From NCBI GenBank assembly GCA_018402305.1, contig JAGYJE010000009.1, positions 58,282 to 122,281 on the forward strand: 64,000 nucleotides of DNA. Direction: 5' to 3'. The translations under genes and the position numbers were made by a program. Below, piece by piece: positions 1 to 8,823 of this stretch; positions within the stretch are counted from its first letter, which is position 1, and every line of letters begins with the position of its first letter. The notes beneath the pieces are model-generated. The model was not told the DNA's origin. It saw only the letters and a list, made by a program, of their open reading frames with translations, and searched no databases. Source of the stretch: Puniceicoccaceae bacterium. GTDB lineage: Bacteria; Verrucomicrobiota; Verrucomicrobiia; Opitutales; Coraliomargaritaceae.

Positions 1-568
1 CAGTGGTGATGAAGCCAACAGTCCAGAGTGCTGTGGTTGGAAGAGAAATGATAAAATAAGTGCGCGCGCGCATCCCGACAAGGCCGAGCACAACATTTTG
101 TAAGGCATAAGGAATGCCTGGCGTCAGACGAAGGATTAAGCCCAATCGCAGCCCTCTGCCGGCGCCAAGGTCAGGGAGGGGGCGGTTTTTATAGAGGATG
201 CGTAACAGCCAAAGACGCAGCGGGCCGGCGGCGAGCGCATACGTCCACGTGGTGCAGAGCGCCTGCGCGCCAATTCCCAGCGCCAGCGTTGCCGGCAGGC
301 CGATGCGGGGCACTAAAACTATGCCAAACAGAAACAGAACAGGGCTGATTGGAAAGCCGATTCCCGGTACAGTACTCAGCAAGAGGACCAGGGCCCATGG
401 ATTGTTCTCCAAGAAGCCCATTCCTGCCTGGGCGAGGCTGAACCAATAATCGATGTTGGGCCGGCTCTGCCAGATAAAGAAGACGATGCCGCCGAACACT
501 AAGGCAGCTCCGGTGAGAAGCGCGCCATTTTGCTTCAAGCGGGATCGATCTTCTGTTTGTTGGCTCAT
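1..568 (-). CDS. TVP38/TMEM64-family (VTT domain) membrane protein, partial
   Basis: The reading frame starts at an ATG (complement of 566-568) and is still open at the left edge, so the C-terminus is missing. About 189 residues are visible. They show a short polar N-terminus, a first membrane helix near residues 16-33, and then the hydrophobic core typical of VTT (SNARE-associated/DedA-like) proteins, including PGIGFPISP and the R-L-TPGIPYALQNVVLG motif near residue 150. Such proteins are inner-membrane proteins proposed to move lipids or act as transporters; the substrate here is unknown. It is transcribed divergently from the LysM gene across about 145 bp. Family assignment is by motif reading only. 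Confidence 0.75.
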   Translation of the reverse strand, partial: MSQQTEDRSRLKQNGALLTGAALVFGGIVFFIWQSRPNIDYWFSLAQAGMGFLENNPWALVLLLSTVPGIGFPISPVLFLFGIVLVPRIGLPATLALGIGAQALCTTWTYALAAGPLRLWLLRILYKNRPLPDLGAGRGLRLGLILRLTPGIPYALQNVVLGLVGMRARTYFIISLPTTALWTVGFITT

Positions 569-713
569 CCTTCCGAAAAGGAAAGAGGTTAGCAATCCAG
601 CTGGCAAGACACCGCATGGGAAAAGTTTGGCTATATTTGCGGGAATTGAAGAAAGGCAGGATCCTCAGAACGCTGGCTTGCCAGATGCAAGAAAGCCCTT
701 AACTTGCACGCTC

Positions 714-1370
714 ATGGACGAAGAAATCGAATCATCATCGGGCGCTTCCATTTTGCCGATCGCGATGGCCGTGCTCGCGGTTGCGCTGGGTGGTGCGGGC
801 CTTTATTTTGGCATTAACGCAAGTCAGCAGGTATCGCCCCTGGCTGATTCGATCGATTCCGGAACCAGTTCCGTAGCCCGCCTGGAAAAGCAACTGTCAT
901 CTATCGAGACGCGACTGGCGGAAATTGGCGCAAGTAGCGAGCAACTGGGAAAGACGGTGGAGCGTTTGCGGATTTACGGAACACAAAGCGAACAAGCAGT
1001 TAAGCAGGTGGCCTCGGCGGCGCGCTCGAATCGCGAGGAAATCGTGACGCTGGCTGGAAAGATGAACGAACTTGCCGAGAGCATCACCTCTGGCGGCAGT
1101 ACACGCAGCGCGCCCCCAGGCCCGGGGCAAAGCTCAGATTCCAGCAGCCAAAGCAGGGTCAGCGCGTCGGTTCGCCCCGCATTGGCGGAAGGCGACTCCG
1201 ACGCCCAGTCTGGTAGCGAAAGGAGCGGGAGGTCCTACCGGATACAGGCAGGAGATACCTTTGCCAAGATTGCAACCAAACTTGGGATCAGCTTGAATGC
1301 GCTGATTGATGCAAATCCGGACGCCGACACACGGCGCCTCCAAATCGGGCAGACGATTCAGCTGCCGTGA
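714..1370 (+). CDS. Membrane-anchored LysM-domain protein with coiled coil
   Basis: About 218 residues. A short acidic N-terminus is followed by one membrane helix (about residues 12-35), a long coiled-coil stretch (about 45-130, rich in E/Q/L heptads), a Ser/Gly-rich linker, and a C-terminal LysM domain ([19 protein letters not shown]...QIGQTIQLP, about 172-218). LysM binds peptidoglycan, so the protein probably bridges inner membrane and cell wall. I chose ATG 714 because upstream codons in the same frame overlap the divergent VTT gene and lack protein-like character. It is followed 4 bp later by the NUDIX gene, so the two are probably co-transcribed. Confidence 0.8.
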   Translation: MDEEIESSSGASILPIAMAVLAVALGGAGLYFGINASQQVSPLADSIDSGTSSVARLEKQLSSIETRLAEIGASSEQLGKTVERLRIYGTQSEQAVKQVASAARSNREEIVTLAGKMNELAESITSGGSTRSAPPGPGQSSDSSSQSRVSASVRPALAEGDSDAQSGSERSGRSYRIQAGDTFAKIATKLGISLNALIDANPDADTRRLQIGQTIQLP

Positions 1371-1374
1371 CGGA

Positions 1375-1980
1375 ATGAGCGATTTTTCGCAAACAGATAC
1401 GGAGCCCAAGGCCTTGCGGGAGGCCCCTTCTTGTTGGGAGGTTTTGAGTGATCGCCCACTCCACGATTGCCGCGTCTGGGAACTTCGTGAGCGTCGCTAT
1501 CGTCACCCAAAAAATGGCCAAGAGGGGGATTTTTATTATTTGAATTCAAAGGATTGGGTTTTGGTCGTCGCTCGCACGCGGGAGGGTCAACTTCTACTCA
1601 TTCGCCAATTTCGATGGGGCGCAGACGAGCTCTCTTGGGAGTTACCCGGGGGCATTATGGATCCTGGTGAAGACCCCGTCGCGGCTGGACTTCGCGAATT
1701 GCGCGAGGAAACAGGGTATACTGCGGAAAGTGGCCGTTTAATCGGTCGTGCAAGGCCGAATCCAGCTATTCTGAACAACCATTGCCATGTGGTTTTTGTC
1801 GACGGGGTCGAGCCGCATTCCAAGGGCACGGATTGGGATGAGCACGAAGAAATCGAAGTGCGGGCCCTGCCAGAGTGCACCGTTTTAGCGTGGGTTAAAG
1901 CGTGGAAAATCGGTCACGCTTTGGCGCTGAATGCTTTATTCTTCTATTTATTGGATCAGGAAACAGATCTGGAAACCTAA
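1375..1980 (+). CDS. NUDIX hydrolase, ADP-ribose pyrophosphatase-like
   Basis: About 201 residues. The NUDIX box is complete: [18 protein letters not shown] followed by REETGY, matching Gx5Ex7REUxEExGU near residues 92-114. The preceding [21 protein letters not shown] is typical of ADP-ribose/NDP-sugar pyrophosphatases, which hydrolyse ADP-ribose to AMP and ribose 5-phosphate. The exact substrate cannot be read from sequence. ATG 1375 lies 4 bp after the LysM stop and gives a normal N-terminus; earlier starts would overlap the LysM coding region. The next gene starts 13 bp downstream, which suggests an operon. Confidence 0.85.
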   Translation: MSDFSQTDTEPKALREAPSCWEVLSDRPLHDCRVWELRERRYRHPKNGQEGDFYYLNSKDWVLVVARTREGQLLLIRQFRWGADELSWELPGGIMDPGEDPVAAGLRELREETGYTAESGRLIGRARPNPAILNNHCHVVFVDGVEPHSKGTDWDEHEEIEVRALPECTVLAWVKAWKIGHALALNALFFYLLDQETDLET

Positions 1981-1993
1981 TGTCTGATTGTTT

Positions 1994-4912
1994 ATGAAGT
2001 TTCTTTTTAGAACACTGCTGGCCTTGGTGTTCCTGTTGGCCATTCTGATCGGGATCGCCTACGTCACAATGACCCGGCCGAGTGTGCAGAAGCGAATTTT
2101 TGAAGCGCAGTTGCCGGAAGGCAGCTCCATTGAGCACATTCAAGTAACTCCCTCAAAACTCATCTTAAGGGGCGTGGACGTTCAATTGCCCGATGGAAGT
2201 CGCCTACAAGTCGGTCTTATCAAATCGGGCTTCTCACCCTTGGCAGCTATCTTCGGTCAGACGATACGGTTAAACGGAGTTAAGGTGGAGTCACTCCTGA
2301 TCCAGTTGCCAAAAGCGGTGTTCGGCGGAAGTGACCTGCCGGACCGTTCACTCCCCAGCGATCGCTCGCTTGATCCAATCACGGCAAAGTCCGACCGGCC
2401 AGTTGTCACCGCCGGTTCGGCAAATGCTCCGGAGGATGTACTCTATGCCTTAGGCGAATTGCAATGGCTCTGGGACATCGATGGCATCAACCTCCAAGGG
2501 GTGATTATTGACGGGTATGAAAATCGCTATTTTTTTAATGTCCAGTCGGGGGCAATTGCACCAGGTGTCGAAACGGAACTATACGCATCGCTTGAATTAA
2601 AATCAAAAGAAGCGCTGGAGGGGGGGCTACAAAATTTGTCAACCAATCTGCGGTTGCAATTCAAACAGGACCAGAGGGGGGGCTTTGAGTCGTTCAAAAT
2701 GGACTCTAAAACGTCCGGCAGCGATTCGGCTGGCGCGAGTTTATTGAGTGCTTCGCAGACGCTGGCTCTTCAGGTCGATGCCTCTGGGCGAAGCGCAGAG
2801 CTTACCTTCGAAGCAGACGTGAATCTTCCGGAACCAGGGGTCTTCCTGCCCGAGATGAGTTCGTTGCGGGACTTTGTGCTCAAAGCTGATTTAAAGGCGA
2901 AGGCAAATGGATCGATGCTCACCTTCAATCAGGCGAACCTCGATCTCACGGCGGATAGCCAAGCGATCGCCAGTGTTAAGCTGCAGCAGGCCCTTACCCT
3001 CGGAGGCGGACAGCAATTTGCCGGAAGGCTTGTGTCGGTGGAGTTGCTTCGGTTGCCTCTGGAATGGGTCAACCCGTGGCTTCCAGAAGGCGTGAAATTG
3101 ACGGGGGCTCCTTTTGCTGCGGAAATTTTTTTACAGGGCGGGAGCGATGGCTCCCTTGTGGTGTTGACGGAGCAACCCCTGAATTTAGGCCCTTTTTCTG
3201 TCCTGCAAGAGGAGCAAGTGCTTTTTAATGACCTTACGCTGCGGATGAATCCTGTTCTCCGGGCAGCCCCGGACCAGACGCTTCACTACGAACTTACGGC
3301 GTTGCAAGTAACGGATGGCTACGGGCCGTTTATCAATGCTGAGGTGAAGGGCCGGAAAAAAAATGACAATAAAGATGCGCAATTTGGCGGACTGCAAAGC
3401 GAGGCAATATTGAATGTGGGGCTTTTAGAGCTGCTACAGCAGCCTGCTCTTGCAGGCAAGGCGGGAGTCCTCTCAGGAAAGGCACTGCTCCGTTTGAAAA
3501 TGGAGCAGTCCGCTGCTTTCCCAATGGCGATCGAAGTTTCGATAGATGATCTTCGCGGCCATAGTCAGCCGGGGTTAGGGCAGGATTATCGGTTAACCGC
3601 ACGGTTAAGGCGCTTGGGAAGCGGCGGCTACGCTATAGATGCTGATTTACAGGCTGGCTTCAAAAATAGTCCGAGCACGAGCATTCAGGTGAGCGGTCAA
3701 GTTAATCCAAGTCAAATACCGGTACCCTTCAATCTGGATGTAACAGCCACTGATATCCTGCAACGCGACTTGGATATTCTAATCGCAGCATTGGCTCCAT
3801 CCGAGGCACTCGGAGTGTCTAAGACTGGGCGACCGAAGCAAGGGCAGAAACCTTCGGTCTCAGCAACGCCACCAGCGTCTCTTCCGTCTTCCGCGGATGT
3901 CGAACGTCCCGCTTGGGCAGATCTCGACGGATCAGCAACCGTTCAGATCGACGAGTTTATCCTGAATTCCGGCCAAGTAATCCAATCAATTACGGCTCAA
4001 GCGACGGTTAGTGAATCGCTGCTCGAAGTAAAGAATATGAAAGGGAGGCTTCAGGAAGGGCCGATAGCGGGGCGTGCCCGGATAGACTTCGCCGCCGCCG
4101 ATCCCATGCCTTACAAAGTGCTCAGTCAAATCAACTTCGAAAACGTGGATCCAGCGGTCTTCTCGGGAAAACAGTCTGGTAGTTTCCCCGTGCGAGGAAT
4201 GTTTAACGGAGAATTCAAACTGGAGGGCAAAGGAGGGACGCTTGAGGCTGCTCTTGAGAACTCGGAGGCGGGATTTTTAATCACTGGACGGAAGGGTGTG
4301 TTGACGGCATTCGATTTGGATAACCGTAGTCAACTCGGTCTATTGGGTGTCGGCCTTCTGGGGCGTCAACTGGATCGCCCTGGTATCACAGCCATGGCGA
4401 AGGCGGTTCCGTACTTTAAAGACATACACTTTGAAAACTTTACGCTTAACTTGACCCGTGGTCAGGACAAAGTTGTTCGAATACCGGAGTTGGTCTTTCT
4501 GGGTGACAACATTCGCATCGAAGGCCAGGGTTTTATTGGAGCGAGTCGGCTCGACGCGATAATGGATCAACCGCTGCAATTGTTGCTCGAACTCGGTGCC
4601 AAAGGTAGGCTGGTCGATTATCTGGAAACCCTTCAGTTACTTTCGAATCAAACCAGCGAGAATGGATTTCGCACTTGGAAAGAAGCCCTTGAGATTAGCG
4701 GGACGATTGGCAATCCCGATACCAGTGCACTCAAGGATATGCTCAGTGAGGCAGCAGGCCGGGCAATCAGCGGACGCTCGGCTTCTTTACAAAGCACCGA
4801 GGTCGAAGGGGAGCCGACCGATCCCGCGATCTCCAAAGAGCCTCAGCAACAGCGACGCCTGAATGAAATCGATATCGGCCTTGATTTATTGAATTCAGTT
4901 TTCGGTAACTAA
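1994..4912 (+). CDS. Large AsmA-like membrane-anchored periplasmic protein
   Basis: 972 residues with an N-terminal signal anchor (about residues 4-27) followed by a long beta-rich region without catalytic motifs. It carries repeated IEVEGVxL/LRGVDVQLPDG-type strands and a C-terminal AsmA-like part (GFLITGRKGVLTAFDLDN ... FENFTLNLTRGQDKVVRIPELVFLGDNIRIEGQG, about residues 755-860). AsmA/TamB-type proteins are thought to form periplasmic lipid-transfer bridges; the specific role here is inferred. I start at ATG 1994 rather than the TTG two codons earlier. A variable low-complexity Pro/Ser/Ala linker lies around residues 600-640. Confidence 0.7.
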   Translation: MKFLFRTLLALVFLLAILIGIAYVTMTRPSVQKRIFEAQLPEGSSIEHIQVTPSKLILRGVDVQLPDGSRLQVGLIKSGFSPLAAIFGQTIRLNGVKVESLLIQLPKAVFGGSDLPDRSLPSDRSLDPITAKSDRPVVTAGSANAPEDVLYALGELQWLWDIDGINLQGVIIDGYENRYFFNVQSGAIAPGVETELYASLELKSKEALEGGLQNLSTNLRLQFKQDQRGGFESFKMDSKTSGSDSAGASLLSASQTLALQVDASGRSAELTFEADVNLPEPGVFLPEMSSLRDFVLKADLKAKANGSMLTFNQANLDLTADSQAIASVKLQQALTLGGGQQFAGRLVSVELLRLPLEWVNPWLPEGVKLTGAPFAAEIFLQGGSDGSLVVLTEQPLNLGPFSVLQEEQVLFNDLTLRMNPVLRAAPDQTLHYELTALQVTDGYGPFINAEVKGRKKNDNKDAQFGGLQSEAILNVGLLELLQQPALAGKAGVLSGKALLRLKMEQSAAFPMAIEVSIDDLRGHSQPGLGQDYRLTARLRRLGSGGYAIDADLQAGFKNSPSTSIQVSGQVNPSQIPVPFNLDVTATDILQRDLDILIAALAPSEALGVSKTGRPKQGQKPSVSATPPASLPSSADVERPAWADLDGSATVQIDEFILNSGQVIQSITAQATVSESLLEVKNMKGRLQEGPIAGRARIDFAAADPMPYKVLSQINFENVDPAVFSGKQSGSFPVRGMFNGEFKLEGKGGTLEAALENSEAGFLITGRKGVLTAFDLDNRSQLGLLGVGLLGRQLDRPGITAMAKAVPYFKDIHFENFTLNLTRGQDKVVRIPELVFLGDNIRIEGQGFIGASRLDAIMDQPLQLLLELGAKGRLVDYLETLQLLSNQTSENGFRTWKEALEISGTIGNPDTSALKDMLSEAAGRAISGRSASLQSTEVEGEPTDPAISKEPQQQRRLNEIDIGLDLLNSVFGN

Positions 4913-5149
4913 TCCAAATTCCGGAGTTTCGTAACGATGATTGTGGGTGAGCAAACCAACAAAAGTGCCCAAAAGTCGGCGCATCGAGGAACTGTCTTGC
5001 TGATCATTAGCTGTAGAGTCTTATAGGTTCAACCGTCGTTAAGCGGGTATAAAGCAGTCAGAAAATAGGCAAGGCCTTATCAAATTTTTTAGCCTGGTCA
5101 TAATTTTTTGGTTGACTCGTGTTGTTTTGGCGGAATAGTGGACGGGATT

Positions 5150-6265
5150 ATGGGAAGACGGATACGCAGATTGGTTTCTAGGAAATCTACAGTTATCCAC
5201 CATGCGATGAGTCGTATTGTGGGTGGGCAGATGCTTTTGGGGGACCGGGAGAAGGAGGTGCTGCGGCGTCTGCTCTGGCGTGTGTCGGATTTTTCGGGGG
5301 TGGAGGTGCTAACGTACTCGATCATGAGCAACCACTTCCATGTGCTGGTACGGGTGCCGGAGAAAGACCGGGCGGTCTCGGATGCGGAGCTTTTGCGGCG
5401 CTTTAAGGTGCTCTACCCGAAGCCGACGCGGTATCAGACGGCTTCGTTTGCCCGATTGGAGAGCGCTCTTCGGGAGGGCAATGAGGAGGCGGTGGCGGTG
5501 CGGGCGCAGCTATTGGCCCGGATGCATGATCTATCAGAGTTTATGAAAACGCTGAAGCAGCGCTTTTCGATTTGGTATAACCGGAACCATGACAATCGTC
5601 TGGGGACCTTGTGGATGGACCGTTTTAAGAGTGTGCTGGTGGAGGGGAAGGGCAATCCGCTACAGACGATGGCGGCTTATATCGACCTGAACCCGGTGCG
5701 GGCGGGGCTGGTGGAGGATCCGAAGGATTACCGCTGGTGCGGCTATGCGGAGGCGGTGGCGGCGAATCTGAAGGCACAGCGTGGGCTGGAGGTGGTTTGG
5801 GCGACCTATGCGAGTGGCGAGCTACGGGATACGGGTGGCGAGATGCGGGATGCGGGATGCGGGGTGCGGGATGCGGGTGGCGGGATGCGGGATACGGGTG
5901 ACGGGGTGCGGGATGCGGGATCCGGGATGCGGTTGAAGTCGGCTTTGGCGGCGCACCGGAGTTTGATATTTGGGAAGGGAGCTTCGCCATGGGATTGCCG
6001 GGGGAAGCGGATTGACCGGGCGACGGCGGAGCGGGTTTTGAACGAGGAAGGAGGCGAGTTGCCGATGTCGGTAGTTCTGCGCTGCCGGGTGCGATATTTT
6101 ACCGATGGGGCGGTGCTGGGCACGGCGGAGTTTGTGCGGAGCTACGCAGCAGCTTGGCAGGCGGGGCGCGAGCGACGGCATCCGATTAAGGTGCATTCGG
6201 CGCGGGGGGCTCCGTGGGGGGATGTTGCGGTAGTCAATGCTCTGCGGCGGGCGGTGTTTGGGTGA
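5150..6265 (+). CDS. REP-associated tyrosine transposase (RAYT, Y1_Tnp/IS200-like)
   Basis: 371 residues from ATG 5150. The N-terminal part has the Y1 transposase signature: [17 protein letters not shown], then [14 protein letters not shown] with the HUH-type HFH metal-binding motif, and later [20 protein letters not shown] and [15 protein letters not shown], which are characteristic of RAYT proteins. These are chromosomal single-copy relatives of IS200 transposases that act on REP palindromes. A 21-bp tandem repeat encodes a heptapeptide block at about residues 223-262, between the Y1 domain and the C-terminal segment. No IS ends were found around it, so it is annotated as a domesticated gene, not a complete IS. 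No obvious operon partner. Confidence 0.85.
   Translation: MGRRIRRLVSRKSTVIHHAMSRIVGGQMLLGDREKEVLRRLLWRVSDFSGVEVLTYSIMSNHFHVLVRVPEKDRAVSDAELLRRFKVLYPKPTRYQTASFARLESALREGNEEAVAVRAQLLARMHDLSEFMKTLKQRFSIWYNRNHDNRLGTLWMDRFKSVLVEGKGNPLQTMAAYIDLNPVRAGLVEDPKDYRWCGYAEAVAANLKAQRGLEVVWATYASGELRDTGGEMRDAGCGVRDAGGGMRDTGDGVRDAGSGMRLKSALAAHRSLIFGKGASPWDCRGKRIDRATAERVLNEEGGELPMSVVLRCRVRYFTDGAVLGTAEFVRSYAAAWQAGRERRHPIKVHSARGAPWGDVAVVNALRRAVFG
5818..5933 (+). repeat. In-frame 21-bp minisatellite inside the RAYT gene
   Basis: About 5.5 imperfect 21-bp units built from GCGGGAT/GCGGGTG heptamers. In the RAYT frame they encode (E/G)(M/V/L)RD(A/T)G(G/C/D/S) repeated about five times. Because the unit is a multiple of three, copy-number changes keep the reading frame. 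Confidence 0.9.
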
Positions 6266-6294
6266 GTTGATGGTTTCCCGAGGGTATACTTGCC

Positions 6295-6699
6295 TCAGCC
6301 GACCCAGATCTGTTCAAATATTGCAACGAGGTCCTCTGGGGGTCTCTGAGCGCGGCCTTGCCGATCCATAAAACCGTGACTGGACTTGCCGGTTGCGAGG
6401 AGTTCGCTGTCGCGGAGGACTTCATAATCAAAGTGCATGCGTGCCCGAGGTTTCTGCTTCATGTAAAGGTGGACGTCGAGGCGGTCATCAAAGCGGGCCG
6501 GCTTATGGAAGGCTGCGCTGACTGTGAGCACGGGAAGGAAGAGTCCTCGAGCCTCGATCTCGCGATAAGGGATACCAATTTCGTCGAGCATTTGGATGCG
6601 TGCCGTTTCAAACCAGACAAGATAATTGCTGTGGTAGACAACATCCATACGATCGGTTTCGGCATAACGGACGCGTAGTTTAGTAACACTGTGGATCAT
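6295..6699 (-). CDS. Acyl-CoA thioesterase, 4-hydroxybenzoyl-CoA thioesterase/YbgC-like hotdog protein
   Basis: 134 residues, the usual length of the single-hotdog family. The N-terminal [25 protein letters not shown] is the catalytic signature of the YbgC/4HBT group, in which the aspartate after the YHSNY-type turn region hydrolyses the acyl-CoA thioester. The natural acyl substrate is unknown. The start codon overlaps the stop of the upstream HAD gene (ATGA), so the pair is translationally coupled. Confidence 0.85.
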   Translation of the reverse strand: MIHSVTKLRVRYAETDRMDVVYHSNYLVWFETARIQMLDEIGIPYREIEARGLFLPVLTVSAAFHKPARFDDRLDVHLYMKQKPRARMHFDYEVLRDSELLATGKSSHGFMDRQGRAQRPPEDLVAIFEQIWVG

Positions 6700-7367
6700 G
6701 AAAGGATGAAGGACTTGTTCAGTTGGGGAAGCGATGAAAAAGCTGCGGTAGCTCCAGCGTCTAAAAGTTCTTCGAGACTGTGGGCACCTGTGGCAATAGC
6801 ATAGCAGTTGAGTTGTGCATTACGGGCAACTGCAATGTCGGTGGGTGAGTCACCAATTATGACAGCACCTTCGGGAGTGGCATCGATTTGATGCAGAGCG
6901 TGCCGGGTGAGCTCAGGTTGCGGTTTTTGCCACTGTGTATCGCTGCTGCCAATGCAGGTTGGAATGTATTTTGAAAAGCCCGCGTAGCGGCTGACCTGCC
7001 TGGCTGTCTCGCCATGTTTGTTGGTCAAGAGCGCTTGAGGGATGCGGGCTTTGAAGGCTTGTTCAATTAGTTCAGGCCCCCCGGGCAGAATGACAAGTCC
7101 ATCGAACATGATCTGGGGGAACCGGGCACGGAAGCGGAGGCAGGCTTCCTCCAACTTGGTTACATCGACGAGCACCGCCATGGTCTCGGGCATGGTGCCC
7201 CCCATGCTTCGACGAATCGCTGGTTCGCTCGGTGTGGGATAGCCCATTTGGGTGACCACGTCGGCAAAACAGGAGAGGATGGCCGCTGTCTGATCGATTA
7301 GGGTGCCATCCAAATCCCAAAGGATGGCCGTGGGCTGTGGCAGTTGAGTTGGGTGGCGTGAAACCAT
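6696..7367 (-). CDS. HAD-superfamily phosphatase, phosphoglycolate phosphatase-like
   Basis: 223 residues. Motif I is WDLDGTLIDQT (about residues 17-27) with the nucleophile and acid/base aspartates; motif II is LLTNK (about 115); the lysine and the GDSPTDIAVARNA motif IV (about 167-179) follow. The all-helical cap between motifs I and II is typical of Gph/PGMB-type enzymes. It probably dephosphorylates a small metabolite such as 2-phosphoglycolate; substrate is inferred. It is the first gene of a two-gene unit with the thioesterase and is divergent from fabZ across about 180 bp. Confidence 0.8.
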   Translation of the reverse strand: MVSRHPTQLPQPTAILWDLDGTLIDQTAAILSCFADVVTQMGYPTPSEPAIRRSMGGTMPETMAVLVDVTKLEEACLRFRARFPQIMFDGLVILPGGPELIEQAFKARIPQALLTNKHGETARQVSRYAGFSKYIPTCIGSSDTQWQKPQPELTRHALHQIDATPEGAVIIGDSPTDIAVARNAQLNCYAIATGAHSLEELLDAGATAAFSSLPQLNKSFILS

Positions 7368-7548
7368 AATGTGCGGTGTCGAACAGGCTTTTACAGCTGA
7401 TATCGGAAGCGTGTAACGGCCCTGAAAATTGACAACATCGAAATACAGATCCCGGTTGGCAACACGAAGATAGCTCGCGGGTTACCGCAGAGTCGCAGGA
7501 ATTCATTTTCGGCGTGCATTTTCCTCGTTTCGGGCTTCACTCCAGCGA

Positions 7549-7989
7549 ATGGAAGAGATTCTACGCACTATACCGCATCGCCCCCCCTTTCTTTTTATTG
7601 ACGAGATCGTATCGATTCACGAAGACGGGGCAAGCTGCAAGCGAACCATACGGGCGGAGGAGCCGCAGTTTGATGGTCACTATCCTGGTAACCCCATCAT
7701 GCCTGGCGTTCTCCTTTGTGAGTCCTGTTTTCAAACTGGAGCGATTTATTTGGCCAAGCAAATCGAGAAGAAAGGAAAGTCGCTCAATGAGGTGACACCC
7801 GTGCTTTCCCGGATTTCCGACGCGCGCTTCAAGCAAATGGTGAGGCCGGGCGACGAAATCACGATAGAGGTGACACTCAAAGAGACCGTCAGTCGATTCT
7901 TCTTCATGAAGGGAAAGGTTCTCAAAGGCGGCAAGCCAGCCCTCACGATCGAGTTCGCCCTGGCCATGGTGGAAGGAGCTTCCGCGTGA
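7549..7989 (+). CDS. fabZ: 3-hydroxyacyl-ACP dehydratase FabZ
   Basis: 146 residues, standard for FabZ. IPHRPPFLFIDEI near the N-terminus and FDGHYPGNPIMPGVLLCE in the middle carry the catalytic His (GHYPG) and the acidic residue of the hotdog active site. It dehydrates 3-hydroxyacyl-ACP in type II fatty-acid elongation. The stop overlaps the GTG start of fabI (GTGA), giving a dedicated dehydratase-reductase operon. Confidence 0.93.
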   Translation: MEEILRTIPHRPPFLFIDEIVSIHEDGASCKRTIRAEEPQFDGHYPGNPIMPGVLLCESCFQTGAIYLAKQIEKKGKSLNEVTPVLSRISDARFKQMVRPGDEITIEVTLKETVSRFFFMKGKVLKGGKPALTIEFALAMVEGASA

Positions 7990-8786
7990 GTTTTTTGAAT
8001 CTGAAGAATAAACGCTTCCTCGTAATGGGGGTGGCGAATCGAAAAAGCGTTGCTTGGTCGATCACTCAGGCACTCGAAGCCGAGGGTGCCGAGGTGATTC
8101 ACAGCGTCCGTTCGGCAGACCGTTTAAAAAGCCTGGAGAAATTGCTGGGTCATCGTAAAGCTTATATCTGCGACGTTGAATACCCCGAGCAAACAGCGGC
8201 ACTGGCCGAGCAGATCTCGGTGGACTACGGTGGCTTGGATGGCATTGTGCACTCGATCGCCTTCGCCAACTATTCCGAAGGCTTAAAGCCCTTCCATGAA
8301 ACGCTGCGAAAAGACTTTCTTCAGGCTACGGCCATCTCAGCCTTTTCATTGGTCGAAGTGTCGAACGCATTTAAAGCGCAACTGCGCAATGACGCCTCCG
8401 TGGTTTCCATCGGAATCAGCTCCACCGATGTAACGGCGGCAAATTACGGCTACATGGCGCCCATCAAAGCCGCCCTGGAAACCGCATCCTACAACCTTGC
8501 AAAGTCGTTTAGCGCAGACACGCGGATTCGGTTTAACACGGTCAACGCAGGGCCGCTCAAAACGAGTGCGTCGGCCGGAATTCCCGGGTATATCGATTGC
8601 TACCTGTATGCCGAGAAGCTCACGTTTCGGAAGCAGAACCTGACGACTCAGGAAGTTGCCAACACGGCGGTCTTTCTACTCAGTTCCGCCTCCAGCGGTA
8701 TCAACGGGCAGGGTATCGTTGTTAATGCGGGAATGGATCGAAACTACTTTGATAAAGATGTGATCGCCGGTGTTATGCACTCCTGA
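7986..8786 (+). CDS. fabI: Enoyl-ACP reductase FabI
   Basis: 266 residues. It belongs to the atypical SDR family of enoyl-ACP reductases: N-terminal FLVMGVANRKSVAWSITQAL nucleotide-binding segment, VHSIAFAN, and the YxxxxxxK-type catalytic pair in YGYMAPIKAALE (about residues 156-164). It reduces trans-2-enoyl-ACP in the last step of each elongation cycle. GTG start is set by the overlap with the fabZ stop. The presence of FabI rather than FabK/FabV is the usual target of triclosan-type inhibitors (family knowledge). Confidence 0.92.
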   Translation: MSFLNLKNKRFLVMGVANRKSVAWSITQALEAEGAEVIHSVRSADRLKSLEKLLGHRKAYICDVEYPEQTAALAEQISVDYGGLDGIVHSIAFANYSEGLKPFHETLRKDFLQATAISAFSLVEVSNAFKAQLRNDASVVSIGISSTDVTAANYGYMAPIKAALETASYNLAKSFSADTRIRFNTVNAGPLKTSASAGIPGYIDCYLYAEKLTFRKQNLTTQEVANTAVFLLSSASSGINGQGIVVNAGMDRNYFDKDVIAGVMHS

Positions 8787-8823
8787 AGGTCTTGCCCATC
8801 TGGAGTCGGGGGATTGGCGGTAG

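Noticed and set aside
189..617. A 142-codon minus-strand frame
   Set aside because: It is a shadow of the partial TVP38-like gene in another frame; its translation is Arg/Pro/His-rich and not protein-like.
5108..6265. RAYT gene as a complete insertion sequence
   Set aside because: No terminal hairpins, target duplication or second copy seen; RAYT genes are usually immobile single copies.
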